From assembly GCA_003153915.1 (NCBI GenBank), contig PMBX01000204.1:1-15894 (forward strand): DNA of 15,894 bases, given 5' to 3'. Under the pieces are notes generated by a model. The model did no database searches and was not told where the DNA came from. It worked only from the letters and a program-made list of their open reading frames with translations. Source of the DNA: Phycisphaerales bacterium (GTDB taxonomy: Bacteria; Planctomycetota; Phycisphaerae; SM23-33). The first letter of the stretch is position 1. Each line of letters begins with the position of its first letter. The position numbers and the translations under genes are program-made. Shown one piece after another: positions 1 through 7,171 of the stretch.

Positions 1-240
1 TACGGAATCGGCATCTGCCTGGTGGGGGACTTCACCCGTTCGTCGCCGTCAGAGGCGCAGTTGGCCACCTTGCGTCGCCTGGTGGCGGACCTGGCGGCGA
101 AGTACGAAATTGCACCGGAAAACATCGTCTGCCACTGCGATGCCCCCAACGCTTCCACTCAATGCCCTGGCACATTGCTGAGAGGATACGTGCTGACCTC
201 ACTGCGAAGGATGGTAAGCAACACCTACGCCGGAAGGTGA
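1..240 (+). CDS. N-acetylmuramoyl-L-alanine amidase / PGRP-type domain, 3' end only
   Basis: The reading frame is open from the first base, so only the last 79 residues are visible and the start lies outside the window. The visible part begins YGIGICLVGDF, the strand that in Amidase_2 / peptidoglycan-recognition proteins precedes the last helix. It ends with HCDAPNASTQCPG. In this zinc amidase family the His and the Cys of the H-x-D...CPG segment coordinate the catalytic zinc, so the C-terminal half of the active site appears intact. The expected reaction is cleavage of the amide bond between muramic acid and L-alanine in peptidoglycan. Export and full domain content cannot be judged because the N-terminus is missing. 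The stop lies 21 bp before the stop of the convergent lipoprotein gene. Family assignment is fairly secure; the exact role (cell-wall remodelling or recycling) is open. Confidence 0.82.
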   Translation, partial: YGIGICLVGDFTRSSPSEAQLATLRRLVADLAAKYEIAPENIVCHCDAPNASTQCPGTLLRGYVLTSLRRMVSNTYAGR

Positions 241-261
241 GGCCGCGCAAGAGAGTGGATT

Positions 262-1146
262 TTATTTAGCCGCTGCCGGGGGGGATGGAGCCACCAGTGG
301 TTGAATAGTCGCCTGGATTGCAGCAGGCGCCACGCCGGCGGCTGGTTGTGTTGTGGGCGCAGCGGCGATTCCGCCGACCGGCTGGGTTGTGGGCGTTTTG
401 ACTGCGGCAAGGGTGTCCACAAGCGGGATGGATGGCTCCAACGGGGCGATGCCCCGTATTATCCCAATGCGAGCGACCCCAAGGGTATGCCGTTCGTCGT
501 ATCGCGCCTCGGCCCCGCTTTGCCGCGCGCGGAAGAGGAGTTGTCCCGTTCGCGTGTCCACGGCGTAGTAGGTCAGTTCGCAGGATGCCTTGTAGTCCTC
601 ATCGACGACCAGGATATTGTCCGTTCGGCTGCGGTTGGTTCCCAATACGTCCACCAGAAGGAACAGCACCGCATCTGGCTGGGCATCGGTGACGATGATG
701 CCATCGTGCCGGGCCTTCATCTCCACCGTCGCGCGGAGGTAGGTCGCATCGGGCTGGGTAGGGAACACCGCGGGGAAAAACACCGGGTTAGGCTGGATGG
801 TCAGGCCTCCTCCAGCGCCCAAGACCTCCGTGGTCCTCCTGTCATTAGGCTCCCCAGCTCCCTCGACGTTATTCGAGTAATTGGCGTTGGCACTGATACT
901 CTGAAGTCCCGGCCAGGTGATGCTCCCGCCGCCGTCGTGGGAAATGCACTCCATGACGATCTGTAACCTCTTGGCGGACAATTCCTTGAGGTTCATGTCT
1001 CCCACGGCCTGGCGGATGGCGCCGGCGACGATTCGCTGTTCCTCGTCAAACCGCTTGCCTCCGCCATGAGTGGGAATGCCACGGTAGGTTCCGCAGCCGC
1101 CGGTGAGCAGCGCGGCCACCAGTATGAGCAAGGTTCCTGCCTTCAT
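262..1146 (-). CDS. Predicted lipoprotein of unknown function
   Basis: The 294-residue product starts MKAGTLLILVAALLTGGCG, a short positive n-region, a hydrophobic core and a lipobox-like LTGGC, so it should be exported and lipidated at Cys18. The frame stays open upstream to 1347, but that extension lacks a signal peptide at its N-terminus, so the ATG at 1146 is chosen. After the lipobox comes a GTYRGIPTHGGGKRFDEEQ segment, then a mixed alpha/beta region to about residue 225. The last ~60 residues are an Ala/Pro/Thr/Gln-rich low-complexity tail with repeated TTQP. The CGTYRGIPxHGGGKRF start resembles, from memory, a family of small outer-membrane-type lipoproteins without known function (DUF6655-like); I cannot confirm this. 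It is divergent from the serine acetyltransferase gene and convergent with the amidase. No function is proposed. Confidence 0.85.
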   Translation of the reverse strand: MKAGTLLILVAALLTGGCGTYRGIPTHGGGKRFDEEQRIVAGAIRQAVGDMNLKELSAKRLQIVMECISHDGGGSITWPGLQSISANANYSNNVEGAGEPNDRRTTEVLGAGGGLTIQPNPVFFPAVFPTQPDATYLRATVEMKARHDGIIVTDAQPDAVLFLLVDVLGTNRSRTDNILVVDEDYKASCELTYYAVDTRTGQLLFRARQSGAEARYDERHTLGVARIGIIRGIAPLEPSIPLVDTLAAVKTPTTQPVGGIAAAPTTQPAAGVAPAAIQATIQPLVAPSPPAAAK

Positions 1147-1387
1147 GGTTGTTCCGCCATCGCCTTTTGGCTGTCTGGGGCGCCTAGTAGGGTAACGCGA
1201 GCCATGGGCTATTGATACCACTTTTTGGACGCGTTTCTTGAAAATGCATGAAGTTTCCTTGAGAGCGGATCCGGGAGCAAAAGGCGGTTTTTTCCTGGCG
1301 GTGGGACAAAGCCCGCCGCGAGCCGCCAGCCCGCGCGGTGGTCCCAAGTAACGATGGAGAAAACGAAAAGCAAAGCAGTCCTTGACC

Positions 1388-1416
1388 GTGACATTGCCGA
1401 GGCGGTAGCTTAGAAT
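1388..1416 (+). promoter_or_regulatory. Sigma-70-type promoter for the serine acetyltransferase gene
   Basis: GTGACA at 1388-1393, a 17-bp spacer, and TAGAAT at 1411-1416 match a housekeeping promoter (5/6 in each box). Transcription would start near 1423. This is downstream of the ATG at 1415 and upstream of the ATG at 1448, which supports 1448 as the translation start. Confidence 0.55.
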
Positions 1417-1447
1417 GTCTCACGTAAATCACGACGAGGGGCAAGAC

Positions 1448-2365
1448 ATGAATGAAATGCTTAACGGCAGTCTGGATAGGATCACCAACAAGATATGCGC
1501 CAGCTACCGCGGCGACGCGCGTACGCAGCACATTGGGCACGCCTTTCTTCCATCCGGCGACAAGATCGTCGAGTTGCTGGGCCAGATCCGCCAGTTGTTG
1601 TTTCCGGGATTCTTCGGTCCCAAGGAGATCACCGAGCAGAACGTACGCTATCACGTGGGGGCGTTGCTGGTCCGGATCGGAGGGGAACTGACCGAACAGG
1701 TGTACAACTGCCTTTGCCATGAGGCTCAGAAGGCCCAGGACGCGCCCTGCCGGACGCAGTCGGCCCAGATCGCCAGTGACTTCCTGGAGTCCGTGCCCGA
1801 GTTGCGAGAGGCCCTGGCCCTGGATGCCCAGGCGGCCTACGACGGCGACCCAGCCGCCAAGAGCATCGATGAGGTGATCTACTGCTATCCTGGTTTCTAC
1901 GCGGTGATGGTCTACCGGATCGCCAATCGCCTGCACCGCTTGGGCGTTCCGCTGATGCCCCGGATAATGACCGAGCACGCCCACGGCGCCACGGGCACCG
2001 ACATCCACCCAGGCGCGCAGATCGGGCGGAGCTTTTTCATCGACCACGCCACGGGCGTGGTCATCGGCGAGACGACACGGATCGGCGACGGCGTGAAGAT
2101 CTATCAGGGCGTTACGCTGGGGGCGTTGAGTTTTCCAAAGGACGAGCGCGGGCGGGTAATCAAGGGCTTGCAGCGTCATCCAACCCTGGAGGACAACGTG
2201 ACCATCTACGCCAATGCCACGATCCTTGGCGGACAAACCGTCATCGGCCGAGGCGTGACCGTGGGTGGTAACACGTTCGTCACCGAATCCATTACAGCCG
2301 ACAGTACGGTGACCAGCGAGGCGCCGCAGCTTCAGGTTCGCAGCAAGAAAAAGGCCGGTCATTAG
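1448..2365 (+). CDS. epsC: Serine O-acetyltransferase (EpsC/CysE type)
   Basis: The protein transfers an acetyl group from acetyl-CoA to L-serine to give O-acetylserine, the precursor of cysteine. Its 305 residues have the family layout: a helical N-terminal half (ICASYRGDARTQHIGHAFLPS and following), then a left-handed beta-helix of hexapeptide repeats. The repeats begin at HGATGTDIHPGAQIG and run through FFIDHATGVVIGETTRIGDG, IYQGVTLGALS and NVTIYANATILGG to the C-terminus. The His and Asp of IDHATG and the GETTRIG segment belong to the active-site region of this family. The ATG at 1448 is preferred to the in-frame ATG at 1415, because GAGGGG lies about 8 bp upstream and the promoter -10 box covers 1415. 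It is divergent from the lipoprotein gene; no cysteine synthase gene is visible. The family is secure; the choice between epsC and cysE as symbol is convention. Confidence 0.93.
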   Translation: MNEMLNGSLDRITNKICASYRGDARTQHIGHAFLPSGDKIVELLGQIRQLLFPGFFGPKEITEQNVRYHVGALLVRIGGELTEQVYNCLCHEAQKAQDAPCRTQSAQIASDFLESVPELREALALDAQAAYDGDPAAKSIDEVIYCYPGFYAVMVYRIANRLHRLGVPLMPRIMTEHAHGATGTDIHPGAQIGRSFFIDHATGVVIGETTRIGDGVKIYQGVTLGALSFPKDERGRVIKGLQRHPTLEDNVTIYANATILGGQTVIGRGVTVGGNTFVTESITADSTVTSEAPQLQVRSKKKAGH

Positions 2366-2384
2366 CCCCGCAGGACGGCGGGGC
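2365..2384 (+). other. GC-rich hairpin between the acetyltransferase and the next gene
   Basis: GCCCCGC and GCGGGGC form a 7-bp stem around a 6-nt loop, starting at the last base of the acetyltransferase stop codon. No U-tract follows, so it is at best a weak or factor-assisted terminator, or an mRNA 3'-end stabiliser. Confidence 0.35.
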
Positions 2385-2406
2385 CTAGAGCGAGGTTTCA
2401 TCGGAC

Positions 2407-3168
2407 GTGCGTGAAGACAACCACTCGGAGTTCAGTACGGTTGCCGATGATTTTTTCGTCAACCTCAACCTCCAGACGACCCTGGCGCTTCCCAGTGCGC
2501 GAGAGACTGTGCTGCTGTTCTGCGAGGCGGTGCAGAAGGAATTTCGCGGCATGACGAGCTTCTACCGCCGCGACAGCGGCGAGTACGTGCTGGAAGGCGA
2601 CCAGGAATCGGGCAACTATCAGTGGATGGAGCTTCAGTCGCAGCGCCTCGCATCGGGGTTTTTCAACCCGCAGACGACTGGGGAGGCGTATCGCTTCCAC
2701 TCCTGGCTGCTGGACCGTAGCGTCTACTACCTGGGCACCAGCGGTCTGGACGTGGAGTGCCTGGACGTGGTGTTCGGCTTCAACCTGGATTATCGTGGCA
2801 ACCGCGACGCCGTGGCGGCCCAGGCTCTGCTGGAAGGCTCGCCTCTGGCGGCTCTGATCGGCGAGGGCGCGCACAAGCCCATTGAGTTCGAGCCAAGCCT
2901 GGTTGTTGCGTTGGAGGAAGACTGCTATCTACAGGCAAGGTTGTCGCTGGAGACGCGGTGCAGCAGCTACCAGGTCCGCATGGGCGCCTATGACGAAGAA
3001 CCCATCAGCGTGTACTTCACGGTTCGCCAATATCCCAGGCCCGGGAAGGTGCTGAATCTCAAGGATGCCTTCGCCCGCCAATGCGAAGTGGGCGAGGATT
3101 TGCTTCGGCGAGTGGTGGTGCCCAACGTCGTTAGCCCCATCGCCGCGGCCATCGCCACGGCGGATTGA
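2407..3168 (+). CDS. Conserved hypothetical protein, probably planctomycetal
   Basis: The 253-residue soluble protein has no signal peptide, membrane segment or recognisable catalytic motif. It starts at a GTG (MREDNHSEFSTVADDFFVNLNLQTTLALPSARETVLLFCEAVQ read with Met first); a weak AGG lies about 12 bp upstream and no better in-frame start precedes it. Conserved-looking blocks are GEYVLEGD..SGNYQWMEL, HSWLLDRSVYYLG, GLDVECLDVVFGFNLDYRGNRDA, LETRCSSYQVRMGAYDEEPISVYFTVRQYPRPG, and a hydrophobic C-terminus. I recall close relatives annotated only as hypothetical in planctomycetes, which cannot be checked here. It starts 41 bp after the serine acetyltransferase stop on the same strand, so the two may be co-transcribed. 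Codon use looks like the neighbouring genes. No function is proposed. Confidence 0.85.
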   Translation: MREDNHSEFSTVADDFFVNLNLQTTLALPSARETVLLFCEAVQKEFRGMTSFYRRDSGEYVLEGDQESGNYQWMELQSQRLASGFFNPQTTGEAYRFHSWLLDRSVYYLGTSGLDVECLDVVFGFNLDYRGNRDAVAAQALLEGSPLAALIGEGAHKPIEFEPSLVVALEEDCYLQARLSLETRCSSYQVRMGAYDEEPISVYFTVRQYPRPGKVLNLKDAFARQCEVGEDLLRRVVVPNVVSPIAAAIATAD

Positions 3169-3277
3169 ATCACGCCGCGCCGGCAACAGCGAAAACGTTC
3201 CATATCAAGGTATCCCAACCAGTCGGTGGAACTACCCCTCGTTTCCATCGGTGAAGCAAGTCTGGGTTCATACGCGC

Positions 3278-3322
3278 AAAAAAATGGCGGGCCTGCCGCG
3301 GGGGGGGACGACAGGCGCCGCC
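3278..3322 (-). terminator. Intrinsic terminator of the candidate small RNA
   Basis: On the minus strand GGCGG-CGCCTG pairs with CAGGC-CCGCC: five plus five base pairs with one bulged base and a C-rich 16-nt loop. After a single A comes a run of seven T (3284-3278). No annotated minus-strand gene ends here, so a terminator implies an upstream non-coding transcript. Confidence 0.65.
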
Positions 3323-3397
3323 TCGGCATTCGGACCGGCCGGGGGAGAACCGATCCGAAATACTATCTTTTGCCGTCTTGGGGTGCTCTCCAAGTTT
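3278..3397 (-). ncRNA. Candidate small RNA with C-rich hairpin loops (~120 nt)
   Basis: Read on the minus strand, a promoter at 3433-3404 is followed by three consecutive hairpins and a terminator. Hairpin 1 (3394-3377) is CTTGG/CCAAG with an 8-nt loop. Hairpin 2 (3359-3329) is a 10-bp stem, TTCGGATCGG with CCGGTCCGAA including one U-G pair, around the loop UUCUCCCCCGG. Hairpin 3 is the terminator (3322-3286), whose loop contains eight C in a row, followed by seven T. Hairpin 1 would begin within a few bases of the predicted start. The plus strand has no U-tract after the stems, which fixes the orientation. Single-stranded C runs are typical of regulatory RNAs that pair with G-rich ribosome binding sites; that role is inference. 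No match to 4.5S, 6S or tmRNA was recognised. Confidence 0.5.
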
Positions 3398-3403
3398 CGA
3401 TGA

Positions 3404-3433
3404 ATTGTACACGACCTTACCACAGCCTGTAAA
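3404..3433 (-). promoter_or_regulatory. Sigma-70-type promoter, minus strand
   Basis: TTTACA (3433-3428), an 18-bp spacer and TACAAT (3409-3404) match the consensus boxes at 5/6 each. Transcription would start near 3397, directly before the first hairpin of the candidate small RNA. Confidence 0.5.
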
Positions 3434-3459
3434 GACCGTATAGGGTGTATTATGTATAT

Positions 3460-3488
3460 TTTCTCTGGGGTGTCGGGTATGCGATAAT
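3460..3488 (+). promoter_or_regulatory. Possible promoter for purD
   Basis: TTTCTC (3460-3465), a 17-bp spacer and GATAAT (3483-3488) lie in AT-rich sequence. The -10 box is good and the -35 box is poor. If used, purD would have an untranslated leader of about 225 nt. Confidence 0.3.
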
Positions 3489-3615
3489 AGCAAAAATAAC
3501 GCAATTTCTGTCAAAATAAGGTGTTAGGGGTTTGCGTAAGGGCGGCTGATGAGATGGAAGAAAAAATTTCGTTCAAGGCATTTATTTTTGGAGCAAGGAA
3601 ATGGTTTCGGGCCGT

Positions 3616-3634
3616 GCCCCTGATGGGCAGGGGC
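3616..3634 (+). other. Perfect hairpin in the purD leader
   Basis: GCCCCTG, loop ATGGG, CAGGGGC: a 7-bp perfect stem roughly 90 bp before the purD start. Downstream, GTGGAA (near 3649) and TTCCAC (near 3698) could close a second, larger fold. No known riboswitch (purine, PreQ1, glycine) consensus was recognised. Confidence 0.35.
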
Positions 3635-3721
3635 AATACTCGCGGCGTGTGGAATGTCCCAGACGCATTGGTTACACTCATCCCCAGCGAAACGGTTCCA
3701 CATCGCGAAAGGATGAAAGGA

Positions 3722-4990
3722 ATGAAGATTTTCCTGATCGGCGGCGGAGGACGGGAACATGCGTTGGCCTGGAAGATGTCGCAGTCAACGCAGTGCGAGA
3801 AGTTGTACGCAGCGCCGGGCAATCCAGGCATCGCCCAACATGGCGAGTGCGTGCCTATCGAGGTGAGTGACACCGCGGGCATCGTCGACTTTGCCAAGGC
3901 CCAAGGCGTCGATCTGGTCGTGGTCGGTCCGGAGGAGCCTTTGGCCAACGGACTGGCCGACGCGGTGCGCAAAGCGGGCATCCTGTGCTTCGGTCCCGGC
4001 GCCGACGGCGCGCGGATCGAGGCCGACAAGGCCTACGCCAAGAACCTCATGCGAAGCGTCTCCGTGCCTACCGCGGAGGCAAGGATCTTCACCGACCTGC
4101 GAATGGCCAAGGACTACGTCTTGTCGCGCGAGCACGGGGTGGCCGTCAAGGCCTCCGGGCTGGCGGCGGGCAAGGGCGTGGTGATATGCCCCGAGCCGTA
4201 CCAAGCCGTCAAGCCCTTGGAGGACATGATGGAGCGGAAGGTCTTCGGCCCCGCCGGCGCGACGGTGGTTATAGAGGAATTGCTTACCGGCCAGGAGGCT
4301 ACCGTACTGGCCTTCTGTGACGGAAAGAGCATCTATCCGATGGAACCGATCCAGGACCACAAGCCCGTCGGCGACGGTGACAGCGGGCCTAACACCGGAG
4401 GCATGGGCGCGTACAGCCCCGTGCCGATTCTGGACCGCCGCATGATGGAACGCATCGAGCGGGAAATCCTCGTGCCCATCGTCGATGCGATGCGCCGCGA
4501 CTTCGGGCGATACGAGGGCGTCCTGTACACCGGGCTGATGTTCACCCCCGCCGGACCGAAGGTCATCGAGTTCAACTGCCGCTTTGGCGATCCCGAATGC
4601 CAGCCATTGATGATGCGGCTAAAAAGCGACCTTGTGGAGCTGATGGCCGCCACGGCAGGGCATCGCCTGGAGACCGTTACGATGGAATGGGATCCTCGCC
4701 CTGCCGTCTGCGTGGTCATGAGCAGCGGCGGGTATCCCGGCGCATACGCCAAGGGCCACCCCATCAGCGGCATCGAGGAGGCCGAAAAACTTCCCGACGT
4801 GAAGGTCTTTCACGCCGGCACGGTAGAGCGGGACGGCACGCTGGTCACAGCGGGCGGGCGAGTCCTGGGCGTGACGGCGGTGGGCGACACCATCGCAGCG
4901 GCACAAAAGCGGGCCTACGAGGCCGTGGCGAAAATCTCCTGGCAGGACTGCCACTACCGCCACGACATCGCCTCCAAGGCGATCGTCTAA
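3722..4990 (+). CDS. purD: Phosphoribosylamine-glycine ligase (GAR synthetase)
   Basis: PurD joins 5-phosphoribosylamine and glycine with ATP to give glycinamide ribonucleotide, the second step of de novo purine synthesis. The 422-residue product has the normal length. It opens with MKIFLIGGGGREHALAWK, the N-terminal nucleotide-like fold. The ATP-grasp domain follows with VAVKASGLAAGKGVVIC, then GPNTGGMGAYSP and EFNCRFGDPECQPLM, which carry phosphate- and metal-binding residues of the family. The C-terminal domain ends near YRHDIASKAI. The frame is open upstream to 3521, but the family N-terminus fits the ATG at 3722, which has AAAGGA about 8 bp upstream. The stop lies 7 bp from the stop of the convergent metallo-hydrolase gene. 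No other pur gene is present in the window, so purD is separate from any purine cluster here. Confidence 0.97.
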   Translation: MKIFLIGGGGREHALAWKMSQSTQCEKLYAAPGNPGIAQHGECVPIEVSDTAGIVDFAKAQGVDLVVVGPEEPLANGLADAVRKAGILCFGPGADGARIEADKAYAKNLMRSVSVPTAEARIFTDLRMAKDYVLSREHGVAVKASGLAAGKGVVICPEPYQAVKPLEDMMERKVFGPAGATVVIEELLTGQEATVLAFCDGKSIYPMEPIQDHKPVGDGDSGPNTGGMGAYSPVPILDRRMMERIEREILVPIVDAMRRDFGRYEGVLYTGLMFTPAGPKVIEFNCRFGDPECQPLMMRLKSDLVELMAATAGHRLETVTMEWDPRPAVCVVMSSGGYPGAYAKGHPISGIEEAEKLPDVKVFHAGTVERDGTLVTAGGRVLGVTAVGDTIAAAQKRAYEAVAKISWQDCHYRHDIASKAIV

Positions 4991-4997
4991 GCGCCGG

Positions 4998-5636
4998 TCA
5001 CCGCCGGTCGGCCAGGAACGGGTTTTCCCTTCGTTCCCGTCCGATGGTGGATTCCGGCCCATGGCCGGGCAAGACGCGCGTCGAGTCTGGCAAAGCCAGA
5101 AGATTGCGGCTGATATTATCCAACAGGCGCGGCTCGTCGCCGCCGGGTATATCCGTCCGCCCGATCCCACCGGCAAACAGCGCGTCGCCGGTGAGCACCA
5201 CCCCCGTCCGTGGGCAATAGTAGCTCACGCCTCCCTGGGTGTGTCCAGACGTGTCGAGCACCTGCCAGGACCACTGTCCCATCGCAATAGTATCGCCGGG
5301 CCGCAAAAAGCAGTCAGCCGGCGGCGCGACGATCTCCAGCCCGAAGTCGGCAGAGAGATTCTTATGCGGATCGGTCAACATGTCCGCGTCGCCGATAGGG
5401 CAGCAGACGGAAACGGCGGGGAAAGCGATTTTCAGTTCCATTACGCCCGCGATGTGGTCCCCGTGTCCGTGAGTGAGCAGAATCCGGGACGGGCTGACTC
5501 CGCCGCGCCCAATTGCCGACAGCAGTCGCTCCAGACCCATCGCCGGATCGACCACCCAGCATTCCCCGTCGCCTTGCAGCAGATATGTATTGGTATCCAG
5601 CGGGGCAGTGACGAAAAGGTCAATGCGCGGCGGCAT
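4998..5636 (-). CDS. Metallo-beta-lactamase-fold hydrolase, glyoxalase-II-like
   Basis: The 212-residue protein carries the complete binuclear metal site of the family: THGHGDH (HxHxDH) near residue 56, SGHTQGGVSY (third histidine), LTGDALFAGGIGRTD (bridging aspartate) and VLPGHGPES (last histidine). The FAGGIGRTDIPGGD segment is typical of the glyoxalase-II / YcbL-type subgroup that hydrolyses thioesters or related small substrates; the actual substrate cannot be told. It is short compared with true glyoxalase II (about 250 residues) because the C-terminal glutathione-binding helices are absent, as in YcbL-like proteins. No signal peptide is seen, so it is likely cytoplasmic. The ATG at 5636 follows the stop of the NDK-like gene by 5 bp, so the two form a minus-strand operon. 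Fold and metal site are certain; function is general. Confidence 0.9.
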   Translation of the reverse strand: MPPRIDLFVTAPLDTNTYLLQGDGECWVVDPAMGLERLLSAIGRGGVSPSRILLTHGHGDHIAGVMELKIAFPAVSVCCPIGDADMLTDPHKNLSADFGLEIVAPPADCFLRPGDTIAMGQWSWQVLDTSGHTQGGVSYYCPRTGVVLTGDALFAGGIGRTDIPGGDEPRLLDNISRNLLALPDSTRVLPGHGPESTIGRERRENPFLADRR

Positions 5637-5641
5637 GGGCG

Positions 5642-6826
5642 TTACTTGGGGGTCTGGAGGTATTCGCCGATGATCCGCGAGACATCGCAGGTATCCTTGT
5701 CCGTGCGGCTCATGCCGACGATCTCCCGTTCGCGCGTGGCGCTTTGCTCGCTGTCGGAGGCGTGCGCGCCGTTGCGCATCAGGTCGCGGCCGAAGTCGCT
5801 GCGGACGGTGCCAGGTTCGGCCTTGCGGGGGTCGGTGGACCCCAGGACGGTACGTATCTTGTTGATGGCGTCGGGGCCTTCGTAGAGCATGGCCAGGCAT
5901 TTGGTTCGGCTGGCGGTGGCCTTCTCCGCAGGGTCGGAAAGATCATCGGGGTTCACGCCCGTCATATATTCGACGATCTTGTTGAACTCGGCCGTGGCGT
6001 TGCGTTCGGCCAGCAGGCCGGCCATCGACTCCGCATCGGCCATCGTGACGGGGAAACTGAAGGCGTCATGGAGACGCTGGTAGATTTCCCGCGTGACGTT
6101 GCCCTTGAGCTTGGTGACGAACTGTTCCTTCAGAGGCCCGTAAAATTCCTCGCCCTGGGCGACGGTCATGTTGAACAGCTTGGCGCCGACGATCCGCAGA
6201 CCTGTGAGGCTGAAGGTATCGATGATGTTGCCGGGCCGGCGGCTGGGACGATAGAAATTGTCAGGCTTGAGCATCACCAGGGAGACCTGAACGTTGGGCT
6301 GGTCGTAGCGGATGCGCCCGGCCAGCACCCCGCCGTCTCGCGCGGCGAAATCGGCGAAGAGCTTGAGATGCTGGTTGTTCAGTTCCGGGTCGGGGCAGGT
6401 GATGACGGCAGGCTCGAAGTAGCGGATGACGCCCTTTTCGTCGCGGATGAGGTCGCCGTAGGTTCCGCGGATCGTGTCGCCGACGGGCTGCTCGGTAAAC
6501 CGCCCGATCACGTCGTCCTTGAGATGCCGCACCGCATTGGGTCCGCGGAACAGCAGCAACATGCAGCGGGGCAGGAACCCCCAGGGATTCTTCTGCCTCA
6601 GCGATTCGTTGACGTAGCGCTGCCAGGCGGCACGAATAGCAGGGGCGGCCCCTTGCGGGCAGACGATCTCCTGGTAGGCGTCGACGAAGGCGTCGGAGAA
6701 AACGAACATCCGCGCCGCCACCAGTTCCGCGCGGGCATGAGCCAGCAGGCGGCCGATGATCCCGCCGGTGCGGCTCTTGAAGAGACTATAGGGCGTTATC
6801 AACGCATAGGCGAGCTGCTCAGTCAC
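5642..6826 (-). CDS. Tandem nucleoside-diphosphate-kinase-like protein
   Basis: The 394-residue protein contains two regions built like nucleoside diphosphate kinase (NDK). In the second (about residues 180-370), VMLKPD matches the NDK IIKPD start. It ends with AMLYEGPDAINKIRTVLGSTDP, AEPGTVRSDFG and MRNGAHASDS, the NDK segment with the phosphorylated histidine (His355). About 80 extra residues sit between these parts. The first region (about residues 3-145) has ALITPYS, LLFRGPNAVRHLKDDVIG, and DTIRGTYGD, then EPAVIT where the catalytic histidine is expected, so it looks catalytically dead. True NDKs are about 140 residues and transfer phosphate from ATP to NDPs. The GTG at 6826 is chosen because AGGAG stands 8 bp upstream; an ATG at 6880 in frame has no such support. 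It shares an operon with the metallo-hydrolase. Confidence 0.85.
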   Translation of the reverse strand: MTEQLAYALITPYSLFKSRTGGIIGRLLAHARAELVAARMFVFSDAFVDAYQEIVCPQGAAPAIRAAWQRYVNESLRQKNPWGFLPRCMLLLFRGPNAVRHLKDDVIGRFTEQPVGDTIRGTYGDLIRDEKGVIRYFEPAVITCPDPELNNQHLKLFADFAARDGGVLAGRIRYDQPNVQVSLVMLKPDNFYRPSRRPGNIIDTFSLTGLRIVGAKLFNMTVAQGEEFYGPLKEQFVTKLKGNVTREIYQRLHDAFSFPVTMADAESMAGLLAERNATAEFNKIVEYMTGVNPDDLSDPAEKATASRTKCLAMLYEGPDAINKIRTVLGSTDPRKAEPGTVRSDFGRDLMRNGAHASDSEQSATREREIVGMSRTDKDTCDVSRIIGEYLQTPK

Positions 6827-6889
6827 CGCACATTCTCCTGCCTGAAGTTCCCTGATTATGGCGACGGTTCCATTTTCCACGACCGGCGA

Positions 6890-6918
6890 AGAATATCACA
6901 TGACTCCTTGGCGGGCAA
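6890..6918 (-). promoter_or_regulatory. Possible promoter of the NDK-like operon
   Basis: TTGCCC (6918-6913), 17-bp spacer, TATTCT (6895-6890), with 4/6 matches in each box. The start would be near 6883, giving about 57 nt of leader before the GTG at 6826. Confidence 0.3.
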
Positions 6919-7085
6919 GGTTTCAGGAAGGGCGACCTACCACCTTGTTGCCACTGCCAACCCATGGCATATCCCCGCCTTGGAAATCAGCCATGAACCT
7001 CACGGACTTCCTCAAACCACAAATCATTGCAGAAGCTTTCGTAATTTTCCGACAGGCCGAAACGGGAAAGGTGAGTTTACATGGC

Positions 7086-7114
7086 TTGACCGCCGCCGCT
7101 GGAATGGGTAAAAA
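7086..7114 (+). promoter_or_regulatory. Possible promoter of the pheA-led operon
   Basis: TTGACC (7086-7091), 17-bp spacer, TAAAAA (7109-7114). The -35 box is 5/6, the -10 box 4/6. The start would be near 7121, about 50 nt before the pheA ATG. Confidence 0.35.
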
Positions 7115-7171
7115 GCACGTTCTTGCCCGGTGGCGATGAATGGTTCTGCACATCGGCGAGTCAGGGTCACC

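Larger units (their letters stand above)
3169..3721. other. 553-bp intergenic region: candidate sRNA (minus) and purD leader (plus)
   Basis: There is no credible protein gene. 3169-3277 shows nothing recognisable. 3278-3433 carries a minus-strand promoter, three hairpins and an intrinsic terminator, described separately. 3435-3560 is clearly AT-rich compared with its surroundings and holds promoter-like sequence in both directions. 3560-3721 is the probable untranslated leader of purD, with one perfect hairpin. Confidence 0.6.
6827..7171. other. Divergent intergenic region between NDK-like gene and pheA
   Basis: 345 bp without a protein gene. It holds one weak promoter for each direction (listed separately). 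The remainder shows no hairpin with a U-tract, no repeat and no recognised RNA motif. Confidence 0.55.

Noticed and set aside
1280..1345. CTGGCGG/CCGCCAG hairpin with a T-run near the lipoprotein-acetyltransferase spacer
   Set aside because: The T-run stands on the wrong side of the stem for a terminator on either strand that would serve a gene here.
1147..1347. N-terminal extension of the lipoprotein gene to 1347
   Set aside because: It would bury the signal peptide and lipobox in the middle of the protein.
1184..2401. 405-codon open frame on the minus strand opposite the serine acetyltransferase
   Set aside because: The acetyltransferase has full family motifs on the other strand; this frame has none and no ribosome site.
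3170..3514. 114-codon minus-strand frame in the purD upstream region
   Set aside because: It runs through the small RNA promoter, hairpins and terminator and lacks any family pattern.
3521..3721. 67-codon in-frame extension of PurD
   Set aside because: The family N-terminus begins at MKIFLIGGGGREHA (3722), which has a proper ribosome site; the extension has no similarity to known PurD starts.
5744..7111. 455-codon open frame on the plus strand opposite the NDK-like gene
   Set aside because: It is antisense to a gene with recognisable NDK motifs; long open shadows are expected in GC-rich coding DNA and the translation has no family pattern.
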